Source: Kitasatospora indigofera
Lineage (GTDB): Bacteria; Actinomycetota; Actinomycetes; Streptomycetales; Streptomycetaceae
Direction: 5' to 3'
DNA: 64,000 nt
NCBI RefSeq assembly: GCF_014655955.1
Contig: NZ_BNBO01000014.1
Coordinates: forward strand, 1 to 64,000
Position numbers and translations under genes: made by a program. Below are positions 1 through 9,816 of the stretch, piece by piece; position 1 is the first letter of the stretch; every line of letters begins with the position of its first letter. The notes below the pieces were generated by a model that was not told the origin of the DNA, made no database searches, and saw nothing but the letters and a program-made list of their open reading frames with translations.

Positions 1-61
1 GGCCCCCGACGGCGCCGGGCGGCGCCCCGCCGGTCGCCCGGGCGGCCGGCGGCCCGTGCCC

Positions 62-853
62 TCAGCAGGTGAGGCCGGCCTCCGCCGCGCCGACCCGGGC
101 GCCCGGTCCGGTGCGGTCCGCGGCGGTCCGTGCGGTGCCCTGCGTCCCGGTGCCGGCCGGGCCGGCCCTCCGGGCCCGGTCGGAGCAGTCCATCCGGTCG
201 GCCGCGGTGGTGCGTTCGACCTGGGCCGGGAAGCCCTCGACCGCGCGGCGCCTGGTCCGTTCGGCTGCTGCGGCCGCCGCCGCGCCCGCCGCAGCCGCGC
301 TCGCCGCCGCGGCGGCGGAGGCCGCAGCACTTGCCGCCGCCGCTGCTGCGGCACTCGCGGCCGCCGCGGCCTTGGCGGTGTCGCGCCGGGTGCTGTCGGC
401 GCGCGCGTCTCCCGTCCTGGTGCTGTCGGTCCGGGCGCTGCCGACTCTCGTACTGCCGGTTCTCGCGCCGTCCGCGTCCGCGTTCGCGGTGCCGGAACCG
501 GTTTCGGGCGCGCCGTCCGTCCGTCTGCCGCGGGCCGCCCGGGCGGCGTTCTCCTCGACGGTCTGCCTGGCGGCGAGGTAGGCCTGGACGACCGCCATGC
601 CGTACACCGGCTGGATCAGCTGGTGCCCTTTGAAGAACGGCCGGGCGGGGGCGAATCCGGCCGCGACCACCAGGTCCCGGATCTCGGCTATCTCGTCCTC
701 GGTCCGGGCGGTGAAGCGGACCTCCCAGCCCTTCTTGTACGTATGACCCTGTTCGCCGCTGCGGCGTGCGAGGTCGGGCTGGCGGACGTATCCGGGGAGA
801 CGGCCGAGGCGCAGCAGAGCCGCGCGAAGGCCGGAGGTCTCGTCACGTGACAT
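62..853 (-). CDS. Ala-tract protein of unknown function
   Basis: This is a protein of 263 residues that I do not recognise. Residues 1-95 look like a folded domain rich in aromatic and charged residues (HTYKKGWEVRFTAR, then RPFFKGHQLIQPVYGMAVV). Residues 130-158 are a run of short Arg/Thr/Ser/Asp repeats. Residues 160-198 are almost pure alanine with scattered serine, and a basic tail follows. The ATG at 853 was chosen because TACCCT lies six bases upstream, as in leaderless actinobacterial starts, and no Shine-Dalgarno is visible. Codon use is that of the neighbours. The Ala tract may form a long helix or a linker. The gene is divergent from the AbiEi-like gene. The N-terminal domain looks real, but its function is unknown. 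Confidence 0.6.
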   Translation of the reverse strand: MSRDETSGLRAALLRLGRLPGYVRQPDLARRSGEQGHTYKKGWEVRFTARTEDEIAEIRDLVVAAGFAPARPFFKGHQLIQPVYGMAVVQAYLAARQTVEENAARAARGRRTDGAPETGSGTANADADGARTGSTRVGSARTDSTRTGDARADSTRRDTAKAAAAASAAAAAAASAAASAAAAASAAAAGAAAAAAAERTRRRAVEGFPAQVERTTAADRMDCSDRARRAGPAGTGTQGTARTAADRTGPGARVGAAEAGLTC

Positions 854-1176
854 GGAGTAAGGGTAGGCAATCTTACGGACGGGAGTGACTCCCGTGAGGG
901 GCTTCGGCGTATGGTCCTGGTCACCCACGGTCAAACGCCCTGGTCTGTGGTCCGGGCCGGCCGGTCCGACGGGCCGGGCCGCTCGCCGGAGGCGGCGTCG
1001 GGCAGCCGGAGAGGGGATGCCGGATCCGCCCACGATGACAACCTTAAGGCCGCCGATTACTCCGAACGAGTGAGGGTATGGGGACTTTAGCGCAGACCGG
1101 TCCCGGTTTCGCGACGGTTGGGTAACAGTGCGTCAGGCAACCGATGGCCGGACGGGCTGTTGGGGATGGTGTCGGC
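854..1176. other. Divergent intergenic region with iron-box-like inverted repeat
   Basis: These 323 bases hold the promoters of the two divergent flanking genes. The inverted repeat GTAAG-N10-CTTAC at 857-876 overlaps the presumed -10 region of the leftward gene. It matches about 12 of 19 positions of a DmdR/DtxR-type iron box, which is weak but well placed. I see nothing else in this stretch. Confidence 0.35.
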
Positions 1177-2196
1177 ATGAGCTACCAGATCCCTTCGCCG
1201 CCGCCGTCTCTGGAAGAGCTGGCGAAGCGTCAGCAGAATGTCATCACCGCCGGCCAGCTGCGGGCCCGGGGTGTGCCGTCCCGGGTGATCAGCGAGCACT
1301 GCCGCCGGGGCGGCCCCTGGCAGCGGCTGCTGCCCAGGGTCTACCTGCTCCAGGACGGCGAACCGACCCCCGAGCAGCGGATCTGGGCGGCGTTGCTCTA
1401 CGCCGCGCAGAACGGTCGTGAGGACGGCCGCCGGGGCGGTGCGGTGATCACCGGTGCGGCCGCCCTCGCACTGTACGGGTTCGCCGCCGTCCCGCGGTTG
1501 CCCGCCCTCACCGGGGTGGAGGTGCTGGTGCCGCGCCAGCGCCGGCTGAAGGACGCCGGGGAGGTACGGATCCGCCGCACGGCACGGGAGTTGGAGGCGC
1601 AGCAGGTGCACGGGCTGGCCTGTGCGCCGGTCGCCAGGGCGGTCGCGGACGCGCTCCGGGAATGGACCGACGCGGGCGGCCCGGCGGGCGGCGCCCAGCC
1701 GGTCCGGGCGGTGCTGCGCGAGGCGGTGGCGCTGCCCGAAGCCCGCTGCACGATCTCCGAGTTGCTCTCCGAGCTGATCGAGGCCGACCTGCTCGGCGAG
1801 GCCAGGATCCGGGCCGCCCTGGACGAACTGCTGACCGAGGCGCGGGAGTCGGCGATCGAGCTGGCGCTCCGTCTGGTCGACGACTGGCTGCTGCCCGTCC
1901 CGTTGGCCGGCCCCGAGCTGCGGATGCGCGGCGGGACCTTCATCGCCGTGCCGGACCTCTACTGGCCGAAGGCCGGCGTCGCGCTGGAGATCGACCCTGA
2001 GCTGCGCTGCGTCAGCGCGGGTGAGTCGGCCTGGGCGCGCGGCGGGAGGCACCGGCTGGAGTACGTGGGGGTGCGGGTGGTGCAGGTGTCGGGGCGGCGG
2101 CTGGCGGCCGAGCCCGAGGCGGTCGGCGCCGAGCTGCGGCAGGCCGTCGCGCTGGGCGGGACCGACCTGGTGGAGCTGCTGGCGGCCGGGCGCTGA
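1177..2196 (+). CDS. AbiEi-antitoxin-like winged-helix protein with nuclease-fold-like C-terminus
   Basis: The protein has 339 residues. Residues 8-60 (LAKRQQNVITAGQLRARGV followed by a basic helix and RVYLL) resemble the AbiEi-type winged-helix domain found at the N-terminus of many actinobacterial proteins annotated as type IV toxin-antitoxin antitoxins. Near residue 255 the stretch VPDLYWPKAGVALEID recalls the core of DUF559/Vsr-like PD-(D/E)xK domains. ATG 1177 (MSYQ) was preferred over an in-frame ATG at 1144 because GGGGA lies about ten bases upstream. No AbiEii-type nucleotidyltransferase toxin is adjacent, so it is probably a stand-alone regulator or nuclease-like protein. The family call is fair, but the biochemical role is unknown. 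Confidence 0.6.
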   Translation: MSYQIPSPPPSLEELAKRQQNVITAGQLRARGVPSRVISEHCRRGGPWQRLLPRVYLLQDGEPTPEQRIWAALLYAAQNGREDGRRGGAVITGAAALALYGFAAVPRLPALTGVEVLVPRQRRLKDAGEVRIRRTARELEAQQVHGLACAPVARAVADALREWTDAGGPAGGAQPVRAVLREAVALPEARCTISELLSELIEADLLGEARIRAALDELLTEARESAIELALRLVDDWLLPVPLAGPELRMRGGTFIAVPDLYWPKAGVALEIDPELRCVSAGESAWARGGRHRLEYVGVRVVQVSGRRLAAEPEAVGAELRQAVALGGTDLVELLAAGR

Positions 2197-2351
2197 CCGC
2201 CCGCCCGGCGCCGCCGGGCGGTCCGTCCGTGCCCTTCGGCGCGTCGTTCACCTGCTCCTTCGTAGCGGTCCTGCCGTACCCGGCCGGTCCGTCACATCCC
2301 GACTTCCGCACCCGGCACGGCGCACCCGTCCGGTCGGAGCCGCCCGTGGCA

Positions 2352-2378
2352 TCCGTCGCGTCCGTCGCGTCCGTCGCA
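2352..2378. repeat. Three copies of a 9-bp tandem repeat (TCCGTCGCG)
   Basis: Two exact copies and one copy with a final A lie in the 293-bp gap between the AbiEi-like gene and pncA. The rest of that gap shows no gene or strong hairpin. Confidence 0.6.
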
Positions 2379-2489
2379 CCCGGCCGCGGCCGGCCCGCCG
2401 TACCCGGGCCGTTGCCGCGCCTCCCGGCGCCGGACAGTCCGCGCCTCCGGCCCCCGTCCAGGGCGACCCGCCCACCGTCGGGGTGAGGG

Positions 2490-3080
2490 CTACCCGCCCA
2501 CCACCGGGGTGCCGACCAGTTCGACCCCCGCCGCCCTGAGCTCCGCCAGCGCGGCGGCGGTGGTGTCCGGTGCCACGCCCGCCGTGAGGTCCAGCAGGAC
2601 GCGGGTGGTGAATCCGGCCCGCGCCGCGTCCAGCGCGGTCGCCCGGACGCAGTGGTCGGTGGCGATGCCCACCACGTCCACCTCGGTGACCTGGCGCTCG
2701 CGCAGCCACTCGGCCGCGCCCAGGTTGTTCTCGTCGAGGCCCTCGAACCCGCTGTAGGCCGCCGAGTAGGCGCCCTTGTCGAAGACCGCCTCGATCGCGC
2801 CGGAGGTGACGGAGGGCGCGAAGTTGGGGTGGAAGCCCACCCCCTCGGTGCCCGCGACGCAGTGCACGGGCCAGCTGTCGACGTAGTCGGGCTCGGCGGA
2901 GAAGTGCGCGCCCGGGTCGATGTGGTGGTCCCGGGTGGCCACGATGTGGTGGTAGGCGGGGGACGATTCGGCGATCAGGTCGGTGATCGCGGCGGCCACC
3001 TCGGCGCCTCCGGCGACGGCCAGGCTGCCGCCCTCGCAGAAGTCGTTCTGCACGTCGACGACGATCAGTGCCCGGTGCAT
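2490..3080 (-). CDS. pncA: Nicotinamidase (isochorismatase fold)
   Basis: This 196-residue cysteine hydrolase converts nicotinamide to nicotinate in NAD salvage. Visible landmarks are the start ALIVVDVQNDF with catalytic Asp9, the metal-binding TRDHH-containing stretch near residue 50, the lysine in DKGAYSAAYSGF, and the nucleophile in ATDHCVRAT, together giving the Asp-Lys-Cys triad. The length is normal for the family. ATG 3080 is preferred to ATG 3089 because GAGG sits at a proper distance only for the former. The next gene upstream in the same orientation is pncB, which uses the product, so the pair forms a salvage module, although about 130 bases separate them. Confidence 0.9.
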   Translation of the reverse strand: MHRALIVVDVQNDFCEGGSLAVAGGAEVAAAITDLIAESSPAYHHIVATRDHHIDPGAHFSAEPDYVDSWPVHCVAGTEGVGFHPNFAPSVTSGAIEAVFDKGAYSAAYSGFEGLDENNLGAAEWLRERQVTEVDVVGIATDHCVRATALDAARAGFTTRVLLDLTAGVAPDTTAAALAELRAAGVELVGTPVVGG

Positions 3081-3209
3081 GGGTCGCATCCTCGGTTGTG
3101 AAGGTGGTGGGGCAGGTAAGTGGTGGGGCTGGGTGCTGGCAACTCTAGGGAGTGACGTGCGCGGGCGGAAGTGCCGCGGGGCGCGTGCGCCCCGGCCCGC
3201 TCCGCCCGG

Positions 3210-4523
3210 TCAGGCGGTCCGCTCGGTCGCCAGGACCGGCTCGCCCTTCGACAGCTGGGTGGCGGACAGCGGCAGGGCGGCGAGGGACCGGAGGTGCCGC
3301 TCGCGGGCTGCCGCCAGCGGCTCGCGCCCCACGCTCTCGCCGTTCAGGACCAGCGGGACCTGCAGCAGGTGGCCGGCCAGCTCCTCGGGGACGGGGCCGG
3401 TGCCGATCACCTCGGCCTCGGCGACGCCGTCGGCGTCGGGCCGCCGGGCGGCCCACTTGCGCCCGCCGACGCTGCTCTTGGCGCCGGCCGAGCGCTTGGC
3501 GACCGGCACCAGCGGCCCGCCCGGGACGCTCTCCCTGGCGACCAGCTTGTAGACCATCGCGCAGGTCGGGTGGCCGCTGCCGGTGACCAGGCTGGTGCCC
3601 ACCCCGTAGCCGTCGACGGGGGCGGCGGCCAGCGCCGCGATGGCGTACTCGTCCAGGTCGGAGGTGACGATGATCCGGGTCTTGCGGGCACCGAGGTCGT
3701 CCAGCTGGCGGCGGACCCGGTGGGCGAGCAGGGTCAGGTCGCCGGAGTCGATCCGGACGGCGCCGAGCTCGGGGCCGGCCACCTCGACGGCGGTGCGGAC
3801 GGCCTCCTTCAGGTCGTAGGTGTCGACCAGCAGGGTGGTGCCGCGGCCCATCGAGTCGATCTGCGCGGTGAAGGCGTCCCGCTCGGTGTCGTGCAGCAGG
3901 GTGAAGGCGTGCGCGGCCGTCCCGGTGGTGGGGATGCCGTGGGTGAAGCCGGCCTCCAGGTCGGAGGTGGCGGTGAAGCCGGCCACGTAGGCGGCCCGGG
4001 CGGCGGCCACCGCGGCGCTCTCGTGGGCCCGCCGGGCGCCCATCTCGATGCACGGGCGCCCGCCGGCGGCCGAGGTCATCCGGGAGGCGGCGGCCGCGAC
4101 GGCCGAGTCGAAGTTGAGGATCGACAGGATGACCGTCTCCAGGATCACCGCCTCGGCGAAGCTGCCCTCGACGGTGAGCAGCGGCGAGCCGGGGAAGTAC
4201 GCCTCGCCCTCGGGGTAGCCGTGGATGTCGCCGGTGAAGCGGTAGTCGGCGAGGAAGCGCAGGGTCTCCTCGTCGACCACGCCCTGGTCGGCCAGCCAGT
4301 CGAGCTGCGGGGTGGTGAAGCGGAAGTTCTCGACCGCGTCCAGCACCCGGCCGGTGCCGGCCGTCACGCCGTAGCGGCGGCCGTTGGGGAGGCGGCGGGT
4401 GAACACCTCGAACACGGAGCGGCGGTGCGCGGCTCCGCTGCGCAGGGCGGCCTGCAGCATGGTGAGCTCGTAGCGGTCGGTGAGCAGCGCGGTCGAGCCG
4501 GCCGCGCGTGAAGTGGCGTCCAT
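3210..4523 (-). CDS. pncB: Nicotinate phosphoribosyltransferase
   Basis: The enzyme (437 residues) makes nicotinate mononucleotide from nicotinate and PRPP, the committed step of the Preiss-Handler pathway. The sequence starts with TALLTDRYELTMLQAAL, the usual PncB opening. It contains FEVFTRRLPNGRRYGV, FTHGIPTTGTAAHAF around residue 205 and the phosphate-binding IRIDSGD-like stretch AVRIDSGDL. The start at ATG 4523 has no Shine-Dalgarno, but TAGCAT lies seven bases upstream, suggesting a leaderless transcript. The gene is divergent from clpS. Pairing with pncA next door supports the assignment. Confidence 0.92.
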   Translation of the reverse strand: MDATSRAAGSTALLTDRYELTMLQAALRSGAAHRRSVFEVFTRRLPNGRRYGVTAGTGRVLDAVENFRFTTPQLDWLADQGVVDEETLRFLADYRFTGDIHGYPEGEAYFPGSPLLTVEGSFAEAVILETVILSILNFDSAVAAAASRMTSAAGGRPCIEMGARRAHESAAVAAARAAYVAGFTATSDLEAGFTHGIPTTGTAAHAFTLLHDTERDAFTAQIDSMGRGTTLLVDTYDLKEAVRTAVEVAGPELGAVRIDSGDLTLLAHRVRRQLDDLGARKTRIIVTSDLDEYAIAALAAAPVDGYGVGTSLVTGSGHPTCAMVYKLVARESVPGGPLVPVAKRSAGAKSSVGGRKWAARRPDADGVAEAEVIGTGPVPEELAGHLLQVPLVLNGESVGREPLAAARERHLRSLAALPLSATQLSKGEPVLATERTA

Positions 4524-4892
4524 GGGGAGGATGCTACTACCACTTAGCGTCAGTTTGACGATTTCTCCGTGCGGATGTTCCGGCGAGCTTCGAATGTTCG
4601 TGCGCCCGTTACCCGGCACCCGCTCCGCCGCCGGTTCCCGGCCGCCGTGCGCGCGCGTCCGCCGGCCTGTCCCGCGGCCCGTTCCCGCCACCCGCCCCGG
4701 TCCCCGGCCACGGCCCGTCCCGCCCGGGGGAGCGCGGACCCGCCCGCCCCGCCCGGCCGCGTCCGGCCGTTCCGGCAGGGTCTGTCCGGTTCCTCCCGGC
4801 GATGGCGGGCCGGAATCGCCCACGGGTCCCCCGGATGGCAGCATGGGGAGCGAAAGAGCATGTGGGAAAGCGTGCGAGGAGGAGAGCCAGCG
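4524..4892. other. Divergent pncB-clpS intergenic region
   Basis: These 369 bases are very GC-rich. On the minus strand TAGCAT (4531-4536) is a plausible -10 element for leaderless pncB. On the plus strand the only strong signal is the GAGGAGGAG ribosome site at 4876-4884, eight bases before the GTG of clpS. I found no terminator or convincing operator. Confidence 0.5.
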
Positions 4893-5186
4893 GTGAGTGT
4901 CGCGCCCGTCGAGATCGAGCGCCCGGAGGTCGAAGGCCTGCCGGTGGTGGAGCCGGACACACCGTGGGTGACGATCGTCCACAACGACCCGGTCAACCTG
5001 ATGAGCTACGTCCAGTACGTCTTCCAGGCCTACTTCGGCTACCCGAAGGACAAGGCCAGGAAGCTCATGATGGAGGTGCACACCAAGGGCCGGTCGGTGG
5101 TCTCCAGCGGCTCCCGCGAGGAGATGGAGCGCGACGTCCAGGCGATGCACGGCTACGGCCTGTGGGCCACCCTTCAGCACGACTGA
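4893..5186 (+). CDS. clpS: ClpS adaptor of the ClpAP/ClpCP protease
   Basis: ClpS (97 residues) hands N-degron substrates to the Clp AAA+ unfoldase. The core is typical: [17 protein letters not shown], then [22 protein letters not shown] and a C-terminal [10 protein letters not shown]. The HNDPVN segment is the substrate-pocket loop. GTG 4893 was chosen because an excellent GAGGAGGAG sits eight bases upstream, and an in-frame ATG further upstream lacks one. A DUF2017 gene follows after 85 bases in the same direction, a pairing common in actinomycetes. Confidence 0.93.
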   Translation: MSVAPVEIERPEVEGLPVVEPDTPWVTIVHNDPVNLMSYVQYVFQAYFGYPKDKARKLMMEVHTKGRSVVSSGSREEMERDVQAMHGYGLWATLQHD

Positions 5187-5271
5187 CGGCCCGGCGCGGC
5201 CCGCGGGAGCGGGCCGGACGCGGGCGCACCGGTGCTACCGAGCAGACGACGAGACGGGCTGACCGATACAG

Positions 5272-5847
5272 ATGGCTGGGTTGTTCGAGAGTGCCGGCGG
5301 CGGTGGCGCGGCGATCGCGCTGGACGAGCTGGAGGCCTCCATCCTGCGCTCGCTGGAAGTGCAGATGCTGGAGCTGATCGGGCCGGGGCCGGGGGAGGGC
5401 AGTGACGACCCGCTGGCGGCCCTGTTCGCCGAGGGCCCGAGCGAGGCCCCCAGCGACCCGGCGCTCGCCCGGCTCTTCCCGGACGCGTACGGCGAGCCCG
5501 GGGCGCCCGCCGACGCCGGCACCCGGGAGGCGGCCGCGGAGTTCCGCCGCTACACCGAACTCGACCTGCGGGCCCGCAAGCGCGACAACGCGCTGCACGT
5601 GGTGCGGGCGCTGGACGGGCTCGGCGGCGAGGGCGGCGTGCTGAAGCTCGCGGCGCCGGACTGCCTGCACTGGCTGGGCGCGCTGAACGACCTGCGGCTC
5701 ACCCTGGCGGCCCGGCTGGAGATCACCGAGGAGGACGAGCAGGGCCTGTACCGGCTGCCCGACAGTGACGAGCGCAAGCCGCTGGTGATGGCCTACCTGT
5801 GGCTCGGCGGCATGCAGGAGTCGCTGCTGGAGGCGATGGCCGACTGA
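5272..5847 (+). CDS. DUF2017 protein, partner gene of clpS
   Basis: This 191-residue acidic protein matches the DUF2017 family, which habitually follows clpS in actinobacteria. The C-terminal half (LDLRARKRDNALHVVRAL, ITEEDEQGLYRLPDSDER, VMAYLWLGGMQE) carries the recognisable family pattern. There is no signal peptide or membrane segment, so it is probably cytoplasmic. Its biochemical role is not established. Two hairpins follow the stop codon and probably end the clpS transcript. Confidence 0.85.
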   Translation: MAGLFESAGGGGAAIALDELEASILRSLEVQMLELIGPGPGEGSDDPLAALFAEGPSEAPSDPALARLFPDAYGEPGAPADAGTREAAAEFRRYTELDLRARKRDNALHVVRALDGLGGEGGVLKLAAPDCLHWLGALNDLRLTLAARLEITEEDEQGLYRLPDSDERKPLVMAYLWLGGMQESLLEAMAD

Positions 5848-5920
5848 CCCGCCGTCCGCCCGCGCGGGCGGCTGCTCCACGGCCCCGCCGGGCGCTCCGG
5901 CGGGCCGCGCGCGACCCTTC

Positions 5921-5951
5921 GACCCTCTGTCCGGATGCTGGACAGGGGGTC
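5921..5951 (+). terminator. Terminator of the clpS-DUF2017 operon
   Basis: A 12-bp stem (GACCCTCTGTCC with GGACAGGGGGTC, one wobble) closes a 7-base loop. A smaller CCCGCCGG/CCGGCGGG hairpin lies just upstream at 5884-5904. No long T-run follows, which is usual in this genus. Confidence 0.7.
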
Positions 5952-6077
5952 CTCGCATTACCGGGTGAACCGGGCGAAACGCTGACCTGACATGCTCAAA
6001 TATCGCTCAGATGCGCACCGGTATCCGGGCACCGCGTGGTACGACTGCTCCACCCCACGAGAGCAGGACGGTGCACC

Positions 6078-7520
6078 ATGGCCGAGCAGACCTACGACGA
6101 GGTGTCGGATCCCCGACCGGACGAAGAGGGCTACGCCCGCGGCCTGGGCAGCCGGCAGATCCAGATGATCGCGATCGGCGGCGCCATCGGCACCGGCCTC
6201 TTCCTGGGTGCCGGCACCGCGATCTCCAAGGCGGGGCCCAGCCTGATCCTGTCGTACGCCGTCGCGGGCGTGGTGATCTTCGTGATCATGCGCGCGCTCG
6301 GCGAACTGCTCACCTACCGGCCGGTGTCGGGCAGTTTCGCCGAGTACGCCCGGGAGTTCCTCGGCCCGTTCGCGGGGTACGTCACCGGCTGGACGTACTG
6401 GCTGTTCTGGGTCGTCACCGGCATGGCCGAGACCACCGCCGCCGCGGTCTACGTGCGGTTCTGGGAGCCGGGCATCCCGCAGTGGTGCAGCGCGCTGGTC
6501 TTCCTGCTGCTGCTCTACGCGGCCAACCTGATCTCGGTGAAGCTGTTCGGCGAGATCGAGTTCTGGTTCTCGATGGTCAAGGTGACGGCCATCATCGGCA
6601 TGATCCTGATCGGCGTCGGGGTCCTCACGCTGGGCTTCAGCGACGCGGGTGACACCGCGTCGATCACCAACCTCTGGCAGGACGGCGGCTTCTTCCCCAA
6701 GGGGATCGGCGCCACCGTGATGACCCTTCAGATCGTCATGTTCGCCTACCTCGGCGTCGAGCTGGTCGGTGTCACGGCCGGTGAGAGCGAGGACCCGCAG
6801 AAGACCCTGCCGCGCGCCATCAACACCCTGCCCTGGCGGATCGGCCTGTTCTACATCGGGGCCCTGACGGTCATCCTGTGCGTGGTGCCGTGGACCGAGT
6901 TCCAGCCCGGCGTCAGCCCGTTCGTCGCAGCCTTCGGCAAGATCGGCATCCCGGCGGCGGCCGGCATCATCAACTTCGTGGTGCTCACCGCGGCGCTCTC
7001 CTCCTGCAACTCCGGGATGTACTCCACCGGCCGGATGCTGCGCGACCTCGCCCTGCGCGGCCAGGCGCCCCGCCGGATGGGCACGCTGAACGGCCGGCGC
7101 ACCCCGGCGGCGGCGATCACCGCCTCGACCCTGCTGATGGGCCTGGGCGTGGTCCTCAACTACCAGGTGCCCGCCAAGGCGTTCGAGTACATCACCTCGG
7201 TCGCCACCGTCTGCGGACTGTGGACCTGGGCGATGATCCTGATCTGCCAGATCCGCTACCGCTCCTCCTGGCAGCGCAAGCACCTGCCGGAGCCCGGCTT
7301 CAAGGCGCCGACCGGCGTCTGGTCCAGCTGGGCGGCGCTGGCCTTCCTGGTCCTGGTGGTCGTCCTGATCGCCTTCGACGAGGACAGCCGGATCTCGCTG
7401 TACGTCTTCCCCGCCTGGGCCGCCTTCCTGGTGATCGGCTACCAGGTGCTCAAGCGCCGCAGGCCGGAGGCGGTCCACGGGGTGCCGCACGACCACCTGC
7501 ACGCCGGCGGCGGACGGTGA
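6078..7520 (+). CDS. AAT-family amino-acid permease
   Basis: This is a 480-residue integral membrane protein of the amino-acid/polyamine/organocation superfamily, most like the proton-coupled AAT group (GABA, D-Ala/Ser, Asn and Pro permeases). After a short acidic N-terminus comes GLGSRQIQMIAIGGAIGTG, the family hallmark at the first membrane helix. AYLGVELVGVTAGESEDP near residue 235 is the second hallmark. About twelve hydrophobic segments can be counted. The substrate cannot be read from sequence. ATG 6078 fits the family N-terminus, but no strong Shine-Dalgarno is seen. It appears monocistronic. Confidence 0.88.
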   Translation: MAEQTYDEVSDPRPDEEGYARGLGSRQIQMIAIGGAIGTGLFLGAGTAISKAGPSLILSYAVAGVVIFVIMRALGELLTYRPVSGSFAEYAREFLGPFAGYVTGWTYWLFWVVTGMAETTAAAVYVRFWEPGIPQWCSALVFLLLLYAANLISVKLFGEIEFWFSMVKVTAIIGMILIGVGVLTLGFSDAGDTASITNLWQDGGFFPKGIGATVMTLQIVMFAYLGVELVGVTAGESEDPQKTLPRAINTLPWRIGLFYIGALTVILCVVPWTEFQPGVSPFVAAFGKIGIPAAAGIINFVVLTAALSSCNSGMYSTGRMLRDLALRGQAPRRMGTLNGRRTPAAAITASTLLMGLGVVLNYQVPAKAFEYITSVATVCGLWTWAMILICQIRYRSSWQRKHLPEPGFKAPTGVWSSWAALAFLVLVVVLIAFDEDSRISLYVFPAWAAFLVIGYQVLKRRRPEAVHGVPHDHLHAGGGR

Positions 7521-7543
7521 GTCCGGGCCCGGGACGCGCTGGC

Positions 7544-7549
7544 TATCCT
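7544..7549 (+). promoter_or_regulatory. Candidate -10 box of leaderless mec transcript
   Basis: TATCCT ends seven bases before the A of the mec ATG, the spacing typical of transcripts that begin at the start codon. No clear -35 element is seen. Confidence 0.5.
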
Positions 7550-7555
7550 GACCGC

Positions 7556-7987
7556 ATGCTGACCATCACCCGCGAACTGCACGACGCGATCGTCGCCCAC
7601 GCCCGGGCCGACCACCCGGACGAGGCCTGCGGCGTCATCGCCGGACCGGCCGGCACCGGCCGGCCCGAGCGGTTCATCCCGATGCTCAACGCGGCGCGCT
7701 CGCCCACGTTCTACGAGTTCGACTCCGGCGACCTCTTCAAGCTCTACCGCGACATGGACGACCGGGACGAGGAGCCGGTGGTCGTCTACCACTCGCACAC
7801 CGCCACCGAGGCCTACCCCTCGCGCACCGACGTCTCGCTCGCCTCCGAGCCGAACGCGCACTACGTGCTCGTCTCCACCGCCGAGGGCACCGGCCCCGGC
7901 GACCCGTTCCAGTTCCGCTCGTTCCGGATCGTGGACGGGGAGATCACGGAGGAAGACGTCCAGGTCGTCGAGGCCTACCAGCCCTGA
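7556..7987 (+). CDS. mec: Mec, JAMM/MPN+ metalloprotease acting on CysO-cysteine
   Basis: This 143-residue protein has the MPN+/JAMM zinc protease signature. Glu23 lies in DEACGVIAG, and His79-x-His81-x7-Ser89-x2-Asp92 spans YHSHTATEAYPSRTD. In Mycobacterium the orthologue (Rv1334) releases cysteine from the CysO-cysteine adduct and sits beside cysO and cysM, as here. The ATG is preceded by TATCCT with a six-base spacer and no Shine-Dalgarno, suggesting a leaderless mRNA. A strong hairpin follows the stop, so mec is probably transcribed apart from cysO. Confidence 0.9.
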   Translation: MLTITRELHDAIVAHARADHPDEACGVIAGPAGTGRPERFIPMLNAARSPTFYEFDSGDLFKLYRDMDDRDEEPVVVYHSHTATEAYPSRTDVSLASEPNAHYVLVSTAEGTGPGDPFQFRSFRIVDGEITEEDVQVVEAYQP

Positions 7988-8006
7988 CCGCACCCACCTG
8001 GATTCC

Positions 8007-8040
8007 GGCCCGCCGGGCGCCCACCAGCGCCCGGCGGGCC
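8007..8040 (+). terminator. Terminator after mec
   Basis: A perfect 14-bp stem (GGCCCGCCGGGCGC with GCGCCCGGCGGGCC) around loop CCACCA, followed by TTCACG. It separates mec from the cysO unit. Confidence 0.8.
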
Positions 8041-8144
8041 TTCACGTGCCCCGGGCCGGACGACCGCCGTTCACCCGAATCTCATCAGGAGATACGGAAA
8101 CATCCGGATCGCGAGACGGGAATGTCGGAGCGGGGCCGGGAATC

Positions 8145-8150
8145 TATACG
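8145..8150 (+). promoter_or_regulatory. Candidate -10 box for the leader-peptide/cysO transcript
   Basis: TATACG lies eight bases before the leader-peptide ATG at 8159. This implies that the mRNA begins at or next to that ATG. Confidence 0.5.
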
Positions 8151-8158
8151 ATGAGCCC

Positions 8159-8278
8159 ATGCGTTCCGTCGATGTGAGCACTCAGGCACCGGGCACCCGC
8201 CTCGTGGCGCGCCTGCACGTCGACCTGTGCCGGCTCGCCAGCGCGATCTGTCCCGGTACGTCCGCCGGCTCCCGCTGA
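8159..8278 (+). CDS. Cysteine-containing leader peptide upstream of cysO
   Basis: A 39-residue open frame with ARLHVDLCRLASAICPG in its second half. It matches the small putative leader peptides that Streptomyces carry in front of sulfur and cysteine genes, with a conserved RxHxDLxRxASAxC pattern. Cys24 and Cys31 are its only cysteines. It begins directly after a -10-like TATACG, so it is probably read from a leaderless mRNA. Between its stop and cysO lie 98 bases rich in C and poor in A. Translation stalling at the cysteine codons when cysteine is short is a plausible control for cysO. The regulatory role is inferred. Confidence 0.7.
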   Translation: MRSVDVSTQAPGTRLVARLHVDLCRLASAICPGTSAGSR

Positions 8279-8376
8279 GCCGCCCGCCCCGGCCTGCCGC
8301 CCGGCACCGACGCCCGGGGCCACCCCCTGCCGCGCCCCTGCGGCCCACCCATCCCGACCTGCACAGGAGCGCACTC
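8279..8376 (+). promoter_or_regulatory. C-rich leader between leader peptide and cysO, possible rut region
   Basis: This spacer is about half C with few A and no long stable hairpin. That composition suits Rho loading when the leader peptide is finished and ribosomes leave. The cysO ribosome site (CAGGAG) lies at its end. The role is inferred from composition and context. Confidence 0.4.
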
Positions 8377-9718
<1,342 letters not shown>

Positions 9719-9816
9719 CCGGCCCGGCGCCCGGCCCCCGCCGCACGCGGGGCGGGGGAGTGGCGCCGCGGTTCGCGCCCCGGTGGGGCGTGCCCCGGGC
9801 GGGCTCCCGGGCCGCC

